NCBI GenBank assembly: GCA_020725545.1
Contig: DYEV01000030.1
Coordinates: 62,001 to 126,000, forward strand
DNA length: 64,000 nucleotides
DNA from: Desulfobacca sp.
GTDB lineage: Bacteria > Desulfobacterota > Desulfobaccia > Desulfobaccales > Desulfobaccaceae
Direction of reading: 5' to 3'
Positions within the stretch are counted from its first letter, which is position 1; every line of letters starts with the position of its first letter. Made by a program: the position numbers and the translations under genes. Below, piece after piece: positions 40,552 to 49,965 of the stretch. Under the pieces are notes generated by a model. The model was not told the origin of the DNA. It searched no databases and was given only the letters and a program-made list of their open reading frames with translations.

Positions 40552-41512
40552 CCTCCCTAGCCAGTCTGGCGGCGCCCACCAAGCCGGCATTGTCGCCCAA
40601 GCTGGCCGGGCGCAGGCGCAAGGCCTGGCGGGGAAAAAAGGTCAGACGGCGGCTTAGTTCTTCTTCCAAGGCCGGGATGAATTGCTCCCAGGCGTTGGCA
40701 AAATTCCCTCCCAGGATCACCGTCGGTATCCCCAACAAATGAACCACGTTGGCAATGGCGATACCTAAGGCCCGGCCGACCCGGGCCAAGGCTTGCTGAG
40801 CCAAGGCATCACCAGCTGCCGCCGCCTCAGAGAGGCGCCGGGCGGTGAGTTCCTGGGGGGATTGTCGCCAGAGCGGCGCCAGGCTGGAGGGTGCCCCCTC
40901 CTCTAAACGGGCAAGCAACCATTTGACCGTCCAAGTGGCCGACGCCAGGGTTTCCAGACAACCGGTATTGCCGCAGTTGCAGCGTTCGCCGTCTGGTTCA
41001 ATGGTCATGTGACCGATCTCAGCGGCAGTGCCGCCGCTGCCGTGCCAGAGTCTGCCGTCCAAAACCAGGCCGCCGCCGACACCGGTGCCGAGGGTGATAC
41101 CCAGGAGATTAGGCTCACCCTGACCGGCGCCCAGATAGGCCTCCCCCCAGACAAAGAGATTGGCATCGTTATCCAACACCACCGGCCACGGCAAGAGGCT
41201 CTCCAGGGCCGGACCCAAAAGAAAGCCATCTAATGCCGGAATATTGGGGGCTTTGACGACCCGCCCCGGTTGCAGTTCTACCAAGCCCGGTATACCCAGC
41301 CCCACGGCGGCGATGTGGTCAGCCGCGATGCCAGCCCGTTGGGGGATGGCCATAATGCCATTGGCCAGGCGTTGCACCAGGGTGTCGCGGCCGTGTCCCG
41401 GAGCGGTGGCTTCGGACTGGCGATGCACGATGTCACCGGCGGCGTTGAGCAAGGCAAAGCGCAGGTTAGTGCCACCCAGATCTACGGCAATGACGAAAGA
41501 TTCCCTTGCCAT
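40526..41512 (-). CDS. ROK-family sugar kinase (glucokinase-like)
   Basis: FVIAVDLGGTNLRFAL, GVGGGLVLDG, CNCGNTGCLETLAS. Confidence 0.93.
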   Translation of the reverse strand: MARESFVIAVDLGGTNLRFALLNAAGDIVHRQSEATAPGHGRDTLVQRLANGIMAIPQRAGIAADHIAAVGLGIPGLVELQPGRVVKAPNIPALDGFLLGPALESLLPWPVVLDNDANLFVWGEAYLGAGQGEPNLLGITLGTGVGGGLVLDGRLWHGSGGTAAEIGHMTIEPDGERCNCGNTGCLETLASATWTVKWLLARLEEGAPSSLAPLWRQSPQELTARRLSEAAAAGDALAQQALARVGRALGIAIANVVHLLGIPTVILGGNFANAWEQFIPALEEELSRRLTFFPRQALRLRPASLGDNAGLVGAARLAREVSRAPGAR

Positions 41513-41531
41513 CGCTCTCTTTCCCGCTTGA

Positions 41532-42197
41532 TTAGCCAAGGTCGTGGTCTGGGGCAGGGGCGACCAAGTTGCCGAGGTATGGTGCCAATACTGCCGCGGT
41601 GAGGATACCGGCCCGAAGGATGCGGGGCGGCTGGTGCACCACATCCACAATGGTTGACGGCAGGCCGCCCGGGCAGGGGCCATCCTGCAGAATTAAATCA
41701 ACTTGGGCCCCCAAGGCGGCCTCCACCTGAGAAGCTGTCTGCAAGGCTTCCTGGCCGGAAAGATTGGCGCTGGTGCCGGTGATGGGCCTGCCAAAGACCT
41801 CCACCAGCCGCCGGGTCAATGCCAACCCCGGTTGCCGGACGCCGATGGTGCCGCTGCCCCCCGTCAGGGGGAACGGCAAATCCGGTCGGGCTGGCAGGAT
41901 GAGGGTCAGCGGCCCGGGCCAGAAGCGGGCCATCAAGGTCTCGGCCAGGGGTGGTATGGCCGCAGCCACTTTACCCACCATACCCTTATCGGCCACCAGG
42001 ACAAGCAGGGGCTTGGACGCGGGCCGACCTTTGAGGGTCAGGATCCGGGCCAAGGCCGTTTCATTGCCGGCGTCCACAGCCAGGGCATAAAAGGTTTCGG
42101 TGGGGCAGGCTACCAAACCGCCGGCGGCCAAGACCTGCGAGGCTTGCCGCAGGACCTGGTCATCCTCCGGCCCGCGCCAGGAAAAGATATCAGCCAT
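41532..42197 (-). CDS. L-threonylcarbamoyladenylate synthase (Sua5/YrdC family)
   Basis: GGLVACPTETFYALAVDA, RFWPGPLTLIL, TSANLSGQEA. Confidence 0.93.
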   Translation of the reverse strand: MADIFSWRGPEDDQVLRQASQVLAAGGLVACPTETFYALAVDAGNETALARILTLKGRPASKPLLVLVADKGMVGKVAAAIPPLAETLMARFWPGPLTLILPARPDLPFPLTGGSGTIGVRQPGLALTRRLVEVFGRPITGTSANLSGQEALQTASQVEAALGAQVDLILQDGPCPGGLPSTIVDVVHQPPRILRAGILTAAVLAPYLGNLVAPAPDHDLG

Positions 42198-42341
42198 GGC
42201 TCATCTTATCCTGAGGTGATCGTCTTGACAAGTGAGGGCGCCGGTTTTTTTGTCCGGCCCTGGCTGGCCGGGGCCTCTTGACGTGGCGGGGCGCCGGGGT
42301 CACAATAGTATGGTCGTTCCCATTGACTTCCAAGGTGATCT

Positions 42342-43199
42342 ATGTCCGCCATGTCTATCCGGCAGGAATGTTATACCTGCCTGACGAAACTCATTGAGCA
42401 AACCGCGGCTCAGGCAACTGCTGATCCGGCTCTGCAGGCGGCCGCCCGGTTCCAGGCTCAGGCCATCTTGGCGGCGGCCTTCACGCCGCAAGCTATCCCG
42501 GCCGTCATTGCCAATCGCTTTCACCGGGTCATCAAAGAGGTGACCGGCAATCCTGATCCCTTCCGGGCCCGCAAACAACGGGAAACGGAACTGGCCCGCC
42601 ATCTGGCGGCGCGGCTGCTGGACCGGCAGCCCAACGAGCCGGCCAACCTGGTGGCCCTGGCAGCCACAGGCAATGCCTTGGATTTCTTCCGGCCAGAGGC
42701 GGACATCAGCCGGGATATGGTCGCGCCGGCGGTCTTTGTCCGTGCCGATCTGGACGCCTGGTGGAGCCGTTTGCAAGGCGGTCCTGGTTTACTCCTTTAC
42801 TTGGCCGATAACGCCGGGGAGCAGTTTTTTGATCTACCTCTGGTCCATCTCTTGCGGGATATGGCCTGGCAGGTATATTATGTGGTCAAAGGCGGTCCCA
42901 TTCAGAATGATCTGACCCGGGAGGATCTGACATTCTCAGGCGTGGCCGCGGACTTGGCCCCGGTGGTGGATACGGGGGCCGAAACCGTCGGGCTGGAACT
43001 GGAGTTGACCAGTCCAGAGTTTCAACGCCTGTTCCGGCAGGCTGATCTGATCCTGGCCAAGGGCATGGGCCATTATGAGACGCTGGCCCATCTCTCTGAT
43101 TCCCGTCTCTTTTTCCTGTTTCAGGCCAAATGTGCGCCAGTGGCGGCCTCCCTAACGGTGCCCCTGTGGTCCTTTGTCCTGTGCCAGTCCGGCAGGTGA
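42342..43199 (+). CDS. DUF89/ARMT1-like protein
   Basis: N-terminal CYTCLTKL, LLYLADNAGEQFFD, AKGMGHYETL, LFQAKCAPVA. Confidence 0.88.
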   Translation: MSAMSIRQECYTCLTKLIEQTAAQATADPALQAAARFQAQAILAAAFTPQAIPAVIANRFHRVIKEVTGNPDPFRARKQRETELARHLAARLLDRQPNEPANLVALAATGNALDFFRPEADISRDMVAPAVFVRADLDAWWSRLQGGPGLLLYLADNAGEQFFDLPLVHLLRDMAWQVYYVVKGGPIQNDLTREDLTFSGVAADLAPVVDTGAETVGLELELTSPEFQRLFRQADLILAKGMGHYETLAHLSDSRLFFLFQAKCAPVAASLTVPLWSFVLCQSGR

Positions 43200-43300
43200 G
43201 ACCTTCAACAGTTCTATGCGTGTCAATTCAGGAAAAGCCAGGGCCATAAGCCGATGTTGCCGGTGGCTCAGCTCCTCGAGGTTGAGGAGATAAGGCAGCC

Positions 43301-44014
43301 ATGGCAATTCCCATCCGCGGCCAGGCTGCCCAACGAACCTGGCCCTTCGCCACCCTCGGGCTCATCGGCCTGAACCTCATCATCTTTTTCGGCCAACTAC
43401 AGCTGGGCGAAGACGCCACCTTGAAGCTCTTCTGGCAGGGGGGGGCCATTCCCGCCAAACTGTCCCAGGTGAAGCTCTTCGGTTCCTGGCAGTCCCTGAA
43501 ATTGGTGGCCACCATGTTCACCTCCCTCTTTTTGCACGCCGGGTGGGTCCACCTGCTGGGCAACCTCTTATTTCTCTGGGTGTTTGGCGAAGCCTTGGAG
43601 GATGAGCTGGGTCATTGGCGTTTTCTGGGATTTTATCTTTTTTGCGGCTTCTTTTCCCTGTTGCTGCATACGGTGGTGGCCAGCCGGTTGTCGGTGCCCA
43701 TCATTGGGGCGAGCGGCGCCATTGCCGGCCTGCTGGGGGCGTATCTCATCCGCTACCCCCAGGCGCCGGTGCAGACCCTGGTCTATCTTCTCGTGCGCTT
43801 TCAGATTGTGGCCGTCCCGGCCTATGTCTGGCTGGGCTTATGGCTCCTTTTGCAATTCTACGGCCTGCGTCAGGGAGGGCCGGTGGCTTGGTTTGCTCAC
43901 CTGGGCGGCTTTCTCACCGGCCTGCTGGGGGTCGGCCTGTTCGTGCCGGCCACAGCTCCATCAAGGTCAACCAAGACCAGGAAAGCCCCGGTCCGGAAAA
44001 AAAGCCGCCGCTGA
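43301..44014 (+). CDS. Rhomboid-family intramembrane serine protease
   Basis: HLLGNLLFLWVFG, IIGASGAIAGLLGAYL, WFAHLGGFLTG. Confidence 0.92.
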   Translation: MAIPIRGQAAQRTWPFATLGLIGLNLIIFFGQLQLGEDATLKLFWQGGAIPAKLSQVKLFGSWQSLKLVATMFTSLFLHAGWVHLLGNLLFLWVFGEALEDELGHWRFLGFYLFCGFFSLLLHTVVASRLSVPIIGASGAIAGLLGAYLIRYPQAPVQTLVYLLVRFQIVAVPAYVWLGLWLLLQFYGLRQGGPVAWFAHLGGFLTGLLGVGLFVPATAPSRSTKTRKAPVRKKSRR

Positions 44015-44148
44015 CCCCCAGAGTTGCCAACTTTCGCCATTCTCAGGGGGTAGTTGCCGCCCCCCATATGCGGATTTTCAGTTCCCGGTGAGGCAAAAAT
44101 CTGCCATAATGAGGCAGAATATTCGAGAGCAAGGACAATCAGTCTCCC

Positions 44149-44937
44149 ATGCTGAATCTCCAAAGAGCTTTGTCATGGCGCAACGCGGCCGGCAAGGCCT
44201 GCATGCTTTTCTGTCTGCTGGCCTCCCTGGCCGTGTTGGACGGCGTGGTCGCCAAGTTCTTAGAGCCGACCAACGTCTTCCACGTTCTGGCCGGGGAGTC
44301 CGTGGAGGCCAACGGGCCGCTGCCGGAGAACATCAAACGGACCGATGAGTTGCAGTATGCCAGCGATTCCCCCCAGCTGCGCCTCGCTTTTGACGCTATT
44401 CATGCCGGCTATTTTCTGGGCGGCAACATGTGGCGGGGCCGGATCCTGACGGGCGAGACCCTGGCTCCGGGAAAATATACCATCAGCATCCGCCCCAAAG
44501 ATTATCCGCCGGAGAAACCGGGCTATCAAATCCGGGTAGTGGTCCACCCCGATCAGTTGAGTCAGCGGACAGGATTCGCCTCCATCATCAAACGCCAGAC
44601 CGGCCGCTCTCCCTATTTGGTTGCCCTGGCCTGTCTGCCCTTGATCGGCCTCACCTTGGGGGTGGTCTTTTTTCTATCCCGGCGCATTGACGAGCTCGAA
44701 GCGGCCAGCGGTATGGCGGAAATCTACCATGTGGCCAAACAGGAAGGCTTGTATCGGGTCACCTTTGGATTGGGGTTGCGCCACGGCGTCCACGTAGGCG
44801 ATCAAGTCACTCTCCTGGACCCCGACGGCCAGTATGTGGGGGCCGGCCAGGTGGTGGAGGCCTCAGAAAACGACGCCGCTGCTGTGGTCGCCATCGATCA
44901 GATTATTCGCCCCGGGTATTTCATTTCGCGAAACTAA
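44149..44937 (+). CDS. Hypothetical membrane protein, 262 aa
   Basis: Two predicted TM segments flanking a soluble domain, small C-terminal beta-rich domain. Confidence 0.7.
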   Translation: MLNLQRALSWRNAAGKACMLFCLLASLAVLDGVVAKFLEPTNVFHVLAGESVEANGPLPENIKRTDELQYASDSPQLRLAFDAIHAGYFLGGNMWRGRILTGETLAPGKYTISIRPKDYPPEKPGYQIRVVVHPDQLSQRTGFASIIKRQTGRSPYLVALACLPLIGLTLGVVFFLSRRIDELEAASGMAEIYHVAKQEGLYRVTFGLGLRHGVHVGDQVTLLDPDGQYVGAGQVVEASENDAAAVVAIDQIIRPGYFISRN

Positions 44938-45093
44938 CAATCCGTTGAGAAGAATCTTCCCGCAGAGTTTCCTCCCAGGTAATTGCGACGCGTTGTCGCA
45001 ACGTTTTAGACTGGCCCCCATGGTCAGACTTGAGCGGGTGCCGAGGCTCGCCCTCCAGAAGATCATGGCAAGAGGGCCAGAGTGAGCAGCCCG

Positions 45094-45119
45094 GAGAATG
45101 CCTGCCCGTTGGCATTCTC
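45094..45119. other. Perfect 9-bp stem hairpin (possible weak terminator)
   Basis: GAGAATGCC-tgcccgtt-GGCATTCTC followed only by TTGG. Confidence 0.4.
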
Positions 45120-45198
45120 TTGGCGCGCCGGCCGCGAAAGCACTTGCGCCTCCCGTTGATATTGGATAGATAGTAGTGGCTGAGGAAAGGAGCAGATC

Positions 45199-45822
45199 AT
45201 GGGGATTTATGCCAAATCTCTGAGCTTTACCCGTTATTTTGTTCGCGGGGAGACGCCTGCTGATTTTTATAGTTGGGTGGATGAACGGCTGCAGGCCTTT
45301 CTCTTCCGGGAAATCGACGATACCACCGACGAAAAGGCCTGGGGTTGGGTGGAATTGGACAACCTGCTACAGACCTCCTTTGGGGGCGGTCAGGCCCATA
45401 AGGGCGAATACCTGGCCTTTTCCCTGCGGGTGGATACCCGCAAGGTGCCGGCCGCGGTCTTTCGCAAACATTTCCTCCTGGCGGAGCGCGCTCTGCTGGC
45501 GCAGCAGAAATTCCGGCGTCTGAGCCGGAACCAGAAATTGGAGTTGAAAAAGACGGTGCTGCAGGATCTCCTCCGCCGGCAGATGCCGCAGCCGAGCCTC
45601 TTTGACGTGGTCTGGCATCCGGGCCGGCAGCGCCTCTGGCTCTTTGCCACCAGCCCCAAGGTCCGGGAGATCTTTGAGACCCTGTTTCGGGAAACCTTTG
45701 AGATGGATCTCTATCTCCTCTTTCCCTATACCTTGGCCCAGGATATTTTGGATCCGGCGGCTTTGGATAAACTGGAGCTGCTGGAGCCGGCAGTCTTTGC
45801 CTTAGGAGGGGTGAGGTCTTAG
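45199..45822 (+). CDS. RdgC-like (recombination-associated) protein
   Basis: FSLRVDTRKVPAAVFRKHF...RRLSRNQKLELKKTVLQDLLRRQMP...DVVWHPGRQRLWLFATSPKVREIFETLFRETF. Confidence 0.65.
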   Translation: MGIYAKSLSFTRYFVRGETPADFYSWVDERLQAFLFREIDDTTDEKAWGWVELDNLLQTSFGGGQAHKGEYLAFSLRVDTRKVPAAVFRKHFLLAERALLAQQKFRRLSRNQKLELKKTVLQDLLRRQMPQPSLFDVVWHPGRQRLWLFATSPKVREIFETLFRETFEMDLYLLFPYTLAQDILDPAALDKLELLEPAVFALGGVRS

Positions 45823-45952
45823 AGTGGCCGGGTTGGCCAAGCCTTGCCGGTGGGAGCTTCCGACGGCACAGTCCTCTAATAGGCTGTTGCCAGGCATTGT
45901 TATAACAACTTGCGCAAGTTGCACTCTTGACGCTGCACAAGAAGGATAGATC

Positions 45953-46483
45953 ATGCGGGATCTGGTGGAATTACTGTTTGCGTATCGCTTTTTGGGCCGG
46001 GAGTTCCTCGCCTGGCTTTGGTTTCAGAGCGAAACCAGCGGCGATGAACTGATCTCGGTGCCCGAGCAGGAACCGGTCAACCTCATGGTTGGCGACAAGA
46101 TGGTTCTGGAAACAGGGGATGGCGAGTATCGGGAGACGTTGGTCCTACAGGGCAGCCATTCGGAGCACCGGGAGGCCCGCTTGGGGCTAGTGCAGGGCAA
46201 ACTGCCGGAGGAGATGCAGCTCAGGCTGCAGCGGGGCCAGGACGAATGGCAGTTTACCCTTAAAGCCGCGACCCTGGAGATCAAGGGTCTGAAGAATAAG
46301 AACGCTCCTGGGCCTCAGGAAGGTGACGACGACCAGGAAGGGTATTTTTTTGATCAGATGTATCAGGTGGAAGCGGTGTCGGCCATTCTGGACGGCCTCT
46401 TTCGTTCCTTTCTGCAGATCCGTTTGTCGCCGGCCTGGGAGGAGGAGGAGATGCCCCGACTGCTGGATTGGCTGGAGGCCTGA
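45953..46483 (+). CDS. Hypothetical protein, 176 aa
   Basis: Starts MRDLVELLFAYRFLGREFLAWLWFQSE; lies between rdgC-like and mutM. Confidence 0.7.
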   Translation: MRDLVELLFAYRFLGREFLAWLWFQSETSGDELISVPEQEPVNLMVGDKMVLETGDGEYRETLVLQGSHSEHREARLGLVQGKLPEEMQLRLQRGQDEWQFTLKAATLEIKGLKNKNAPGPQEGDDDQEGYFFDQMYQVEAVSAILDGLFRSFLQIRLSPAWEEEEMPRLLDWLEA

Positions 46484-46573
46484 AGGGGGCGCCGCGGCCG
46501 GAGCGGCTCAGGGAGCGAGGCGAGGAAGGGGCCCATGACCAGAGGCAGGATATTATCAGGAAAAATCTAAAAA

Positions 46574-47440
46574 ATGCCTGAGCTACCTGAAGTGGAGGTT
46601 ATTCGCCGGGGGTTAGCCAAAAAACTCATCGGCCAGACCTTTCGGGAAGTCTGTCGGAATGACCAGCGCCTGCGCCGCCAATCAGAGGCGCCGGCCCTGG
46701 CCGGCCTGGTCGGTCGAACGGTGAGCCGCCTGACCCGGCGGGGGAAATATCTGCTCATCCACCTCGATGATGGCCAGACGTTCCTGGTCCATCTGGGCAT
46801 GACCGGCCGGCTGTTTCTCCTGCCCGCCGCCTGTCCATTGCCCTCCCATGTCCATCTGCTCCTCGAGTGTCAGAGTGGCCAACGGCTGATTTACCAGGAT
46901 GTGCGCCGTTTCGGCCAACTTATCCTGTATCCTGCCGGGGTCACGCCGGCGGAACTGCGGCAGGTGGGTCTGGAACCCTGGTCAAGGCGTCTGACGCCGG
47001 AGTGGTTGGCCCAGAAGAGTGCCGGACGGACCCGGCCCATCAAAAACTTCTTGCTGGATGGGCGCTTTATCGCCGGCATCGGCAATATCTATGCTTCGGA
47101 AATCCTCTTTGCCGTCGGCCTGCACCCGCAGAAACCGGTGGGCCAGATCAGCCTGATGGAGTGGGCCGCGGTGCTCCAGGCCTGTCGCCGCATCCTGGCT
47201 CGAGCCATCCGGGCCGGCGGCACCACTATCGCCAATTTTGCCGATTGCGAAGGGCAAGCGGGTCTCTTTGCCCTGCAGCTGCAGGTCTATGGCCGGGCCG
47301 GGGAACCCTGCCCGGTTTGCGGCACGTCCATCGAACGCCTGGTTTTGGCCGGTCGCAGTACTTTTTGGTGCCCCCGGTGTCAGCCGGCAACGTTGGCCAC
47401 GCCAACCGAGGGCAGGAATTATCAATCAGTTAGAGGATAA
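46574..47440 (+). CDS. mutM: Formamidopyrimidine-DNA glycosylase
   Basis: MPELPEVEVIRRGL, IAGIGNIYASEILFAVGLHP, zinc finger CPVCGTSIERLVLAGRSTFWCPRCQ. Confidence 0.97.
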   Translation: MPELPEVEVIRRGLAKKLIGQTFREVCRNDQRLRRQSEAPALAGLVGRTVSRLTRRGKYLLIHLDDGQTFLVHLGMTGRLFLLPAACPLPSHVHLLLECQSGQRLIYQDVRRFGQLILYPAGVTPAELRQVGLEPWSRRLTPEWLAQKSAGRTRPIKNFLLDGRFIAGIGNIYASEILFAVGLHPQKPVGQISLMEWAAVLQACRRILARAIRAGGTTIANFADCEGQAGLFALQLQVYGRAGEPCPVCGTSIERLVLAGRSTFWCPRCQPATLATPTEGRNYQSVRG

Positions 47441-47444
47441 AGCC

Positions 47445-47927
47445 ATGGAGCAGAGGTTGCCTAACTGGCTGCGCAACAGCTTTTTGGTGCTGGGGATCAT
47501 TCTGGGGCTGGCCGGACCGGCAGCAGCCCTCAAACTGGTCAAAGGCCAGACCATCTATATCCCCAGTTACGCCAACATCATCAGCGGCACGCAGCGCATT
47601 ACCTTAAGGGCCAACCTCATCATTCATAACACCGATCCGAGCCGCGCCATCGAAGTCCTGCGGATCGACCATTATGATACCAGCGGCCAGTTGGTGGAGC
47701 ATTATCTGCAGCAAGCTCTGAAACTGCCGCCATTGGGAGCAACGCGGGTCATTGTCAAGGCGCCGCGGCCAGGCGATGAGGGGGCGGGGGCCAATTTCAT
47801 CGTGCAGTGGCGGGCTGACGCCAAGGTTACCGAGCCTCTGATGGAATGCGTCATGGTGGGGGCTGCCGGGACCCACAGCTACTCGTTTTCTTCTCTCGGG
47901 CGGATTATCCAGGAAGACGGTGAGTAG
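47445..47927 (+). CDS. DUF3124-like exported protein
   Basis: Signal peptide then GQTIYIPSYANIISGTQRITLRANLIIHNTDP. Confidence 0.75.
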   Translation: MEQRLPNWLRNSFLVLGIILGLAGPAAALKLVKGQTIYIPSYANIISGTQRITLRANLIIHNTDPSRAIEVLRIDHYDTSGQLVEHYLQQALKLPPLGATRVIVKAPRPGDEGAGANFIVQWRADAKVTEPLMECVMVGAAGTHSYSFSSLGRIIQEDGE

Positions 47928-47941
47928 ACAAGTAGCGCGGT

Positions 47942-48988
47942 GTGAGATTGAGGATGCGGATTCCGCAACTTTTTGATATTTTTGCGACTATGCCTTTTGT
48001 AAAGCGCCCCGTTCGGGCTCTAGGCTTGTTTTCCGGCGGGCTGGACAGCATGTTGGCGGCGCTGGTGCTGCGGCAGCAGGGCATCGACGTCACCGGCCTG
48101 GTCTGGGTGACGCCCTTTTTCACGGCGGCGCGGGCCCAAATTTCAGCGGCTGCCATCGACCTCCCTATCCGCATCGAAGATTTGACGGACCGTTATCTGC
48201 ATCTTCTTTACGCGCCGCCCCGGGGGTTCGGCAAATGGATGAACCCCTGCATCGATTGCCATCTCCTCATGCTCCGAGAAGCGGGGCAGATCATGACCGC
48301 CGAAGGTTACGATTTCCTTTTTACGGGGGAAGTGGTAGGGCAGCGGCCTTTTAGTCAGAACAAGGGGTCTCTGAATCTCATTGCCAAAGGATCTGGATAT
48401 GGCGACGTCTTGTTGCGGCCGCTCAGTGCTCGCCTCTTGAAAATGACGAAGCCGGAGCGGGAAGGATTGGTGGATCGGGAGCGGCTCCTGAACATCAGCG
48501 GCCGGGGCCGCAAACGCCAGATGGAGTTGGCTGTCCAGTTTGGCATCACCGACTACCCGGCCCCGGCCGGCGGCTGCCTGCTCACCAATCCAGGGTATGC
48601 CGCCCGCCTCCGGGATTTGGTCCAGCATCTGCCCCAGGCCGAGCTGACCCGGGAGGACCTGGAACTCCTCAAACATGGGCGGCAGTTCCGCCTGAGCCCG
48701 ACCCTGAAAGTACATGTGGGCCGGGACCAACGGGACAATGAGGCCATGGAACAATTAGTCCGCGACGGAGACCTTCTCCTCAAAACGGTGGGCTACCCCG
48801 GCCCCCTGGTCCTCATCCCCCGGGCCCCCCGGGACGCGGACCTGACCCTGCCGGCGGCCTTATGCGCCAGTTATAGCGACGCCCCTCTGGGAGCCAGGGT
48901 TGTGGTCCAGGTGGAAGGCCGGCCCCAGATCAGGCAGCTGGTCAGCCAACGCCAACCGCGGGAAAATTTTCAGGAATTCTTGTTATAA
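47942..48988 (+). CDS. PP-loop ATPase, tRNA thiouridylase-like, with C-terminal NFACT-R/DUF814-like region
   Basis: ALGLFSGGLDSMLAALVL, MNPCIDCHLLMLREA, FLFTGEVVGQRPFSQ, YPAPAGGCLLTNPGYAARLRDL. Confidence 0.8.
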   Translation: MRLRMRIPQLFDIFATMPFVKRPVRALGLFSGGLDSMLAALVLRQQGIDVTGLVWVTPFFTAARAQISAAAIDLPIRIEDLTDRYLHLLYAPPRGFGKWMNPCIDCHLLMLREAGQIMTAEGYDFLFTGEVVGQRPFSQNKGSLNLIAKGSGYGDVLLRPLSARLLKMTKPEREGLVDRERLLNISGRGRKRQMELAVQFGITDYPAPAGGCLLTNPGYAARLRDLVQHLPQAELTREDLELLKHGRQFRLSPTLKVHVGRDQRDNEAMEQLVRDGDLLLKTVGYPGPLVLIPRAPRDADLTLPAALCASYSDAPLGARVVVQVEGRPQIRQLVSQRQPRENFQEFLL

Positions 48989-49084
48989 AAGGTTGTTCCA
49001 GAAGTACTTTTAGGAGGGGGGCAGAACCCCTATCCCCTCGCCCAAAAACCCAAGGCTGTTGAATGAAGCAGGGCTTTTATGGGT

Positions 49085-49171
49085 GTCATTCTAAGCGAAG
49101 CGAAGAATCTAAACTAGTATAATAGGTTAAATCCTTCGCCGCCTGCGGCGGCTCAGGATAACGAAGGGATG
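49085..49171. repeat. Intergenic palindromic element (REP-like)
   Basis: GTCATTCTAAGCGAAGCGAAGAATCT...ATCCTTCGCCGCCTGCGGCGGCTCAGGATAACGAAGG. Confidence 0.45.
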
Positions 49172-49256
49172 CAACGCCTTATTTCAGGAGAATTGTTTTA
49201 AAAACCCCTCCCCCAACCCTGCCTTTCGGCTGCGCCCCCAGGCAAGAAACCAGGTC

Positions 49257-49874
49257 TTACGCCGCCACCTTCACCGCCAAGGCCAGGCCGTCCTGCTCCG
49301 GCGAATGCTGGGGTAGGAAGGTAAGGAGATGCACCGACCGCCAGCGGTGGTCCTGGCGCAGAGCCGAGTTAAAATCAGCCGCGCCTTGGAAGCCGGTGTT
49401 GTCCACCACCAAGAGACCGCCCGGCCGCAGGAGACGATGAATACCGGGCAGGGCCGGCAGGTAGCTTTCCTTGTCAATATCCATGAAGACCAGGTCAAAG
49501 GGTCCTATCATGCCGGCCAAGAGTTCCTGAGCATCCCCCAGCCGTACTTCGGCGTGCGCCGCCAATCCGCCTGCCACCAGATTTTCCCGGGCCCGGCGGG
49601 CCATGTCCGCATCCCACTCCAGGCTGATGACCCGGCCGCCCACGGCCGCGGCAGCCTCGGCCAGGTAGATGGCTGAATAGCCGGTGGCCGTGCCTAACTC
49701 GAGGATGTCCCGGGCCCCCATGGCCGTGGCCAGGATAAAGAGCAGCTCCCCCACCACCGGCCCCACGATGGGGATGCGCTCTTGGGCCGCCTCTTCCTCC
49801 AACCGCCGCAGCAGCTCTCGCCGGGGCGGTACCAGGCCTCGAAAGTGGCCTTCTAAATCTGTGATCATTGCCAT
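49257..49874 (-). CDS. SAM-dependent O-methyltransferase (COG4122-like)
   Basis: ILELGTATGYSAIYLAEAA, FDLVFMDIDKESY, GGLLVVDN. Confidence 0.9.
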   Translation of the reverse strand: MAMITDLEGHFRGLVPPRRELLRRLEEEAAQERIPIVGPVVGELLFILATAMGARDILELGTATGYSAIYLAEAAAAVGGRVISLEWDADMARRARENLVAGGLAAHAEVRLGDAQELLAGMIGPFDLVFMDIDKESYLPALPGIHRLLRPGGLLVVDNTGFQGAADFNSALRQDHRWRSVHLLTFLPQHSPEQDGLALAVKVAA

Positions 49875-49965
49875 GGAGGTAGTGTACAAGGAAAAGGGCG
49901 ACGGGAAAAGGAGAAAATGGAGAGGGCGGCGATATGGGGTGAGGAAAGGATTCGAAAGCCTTTTT

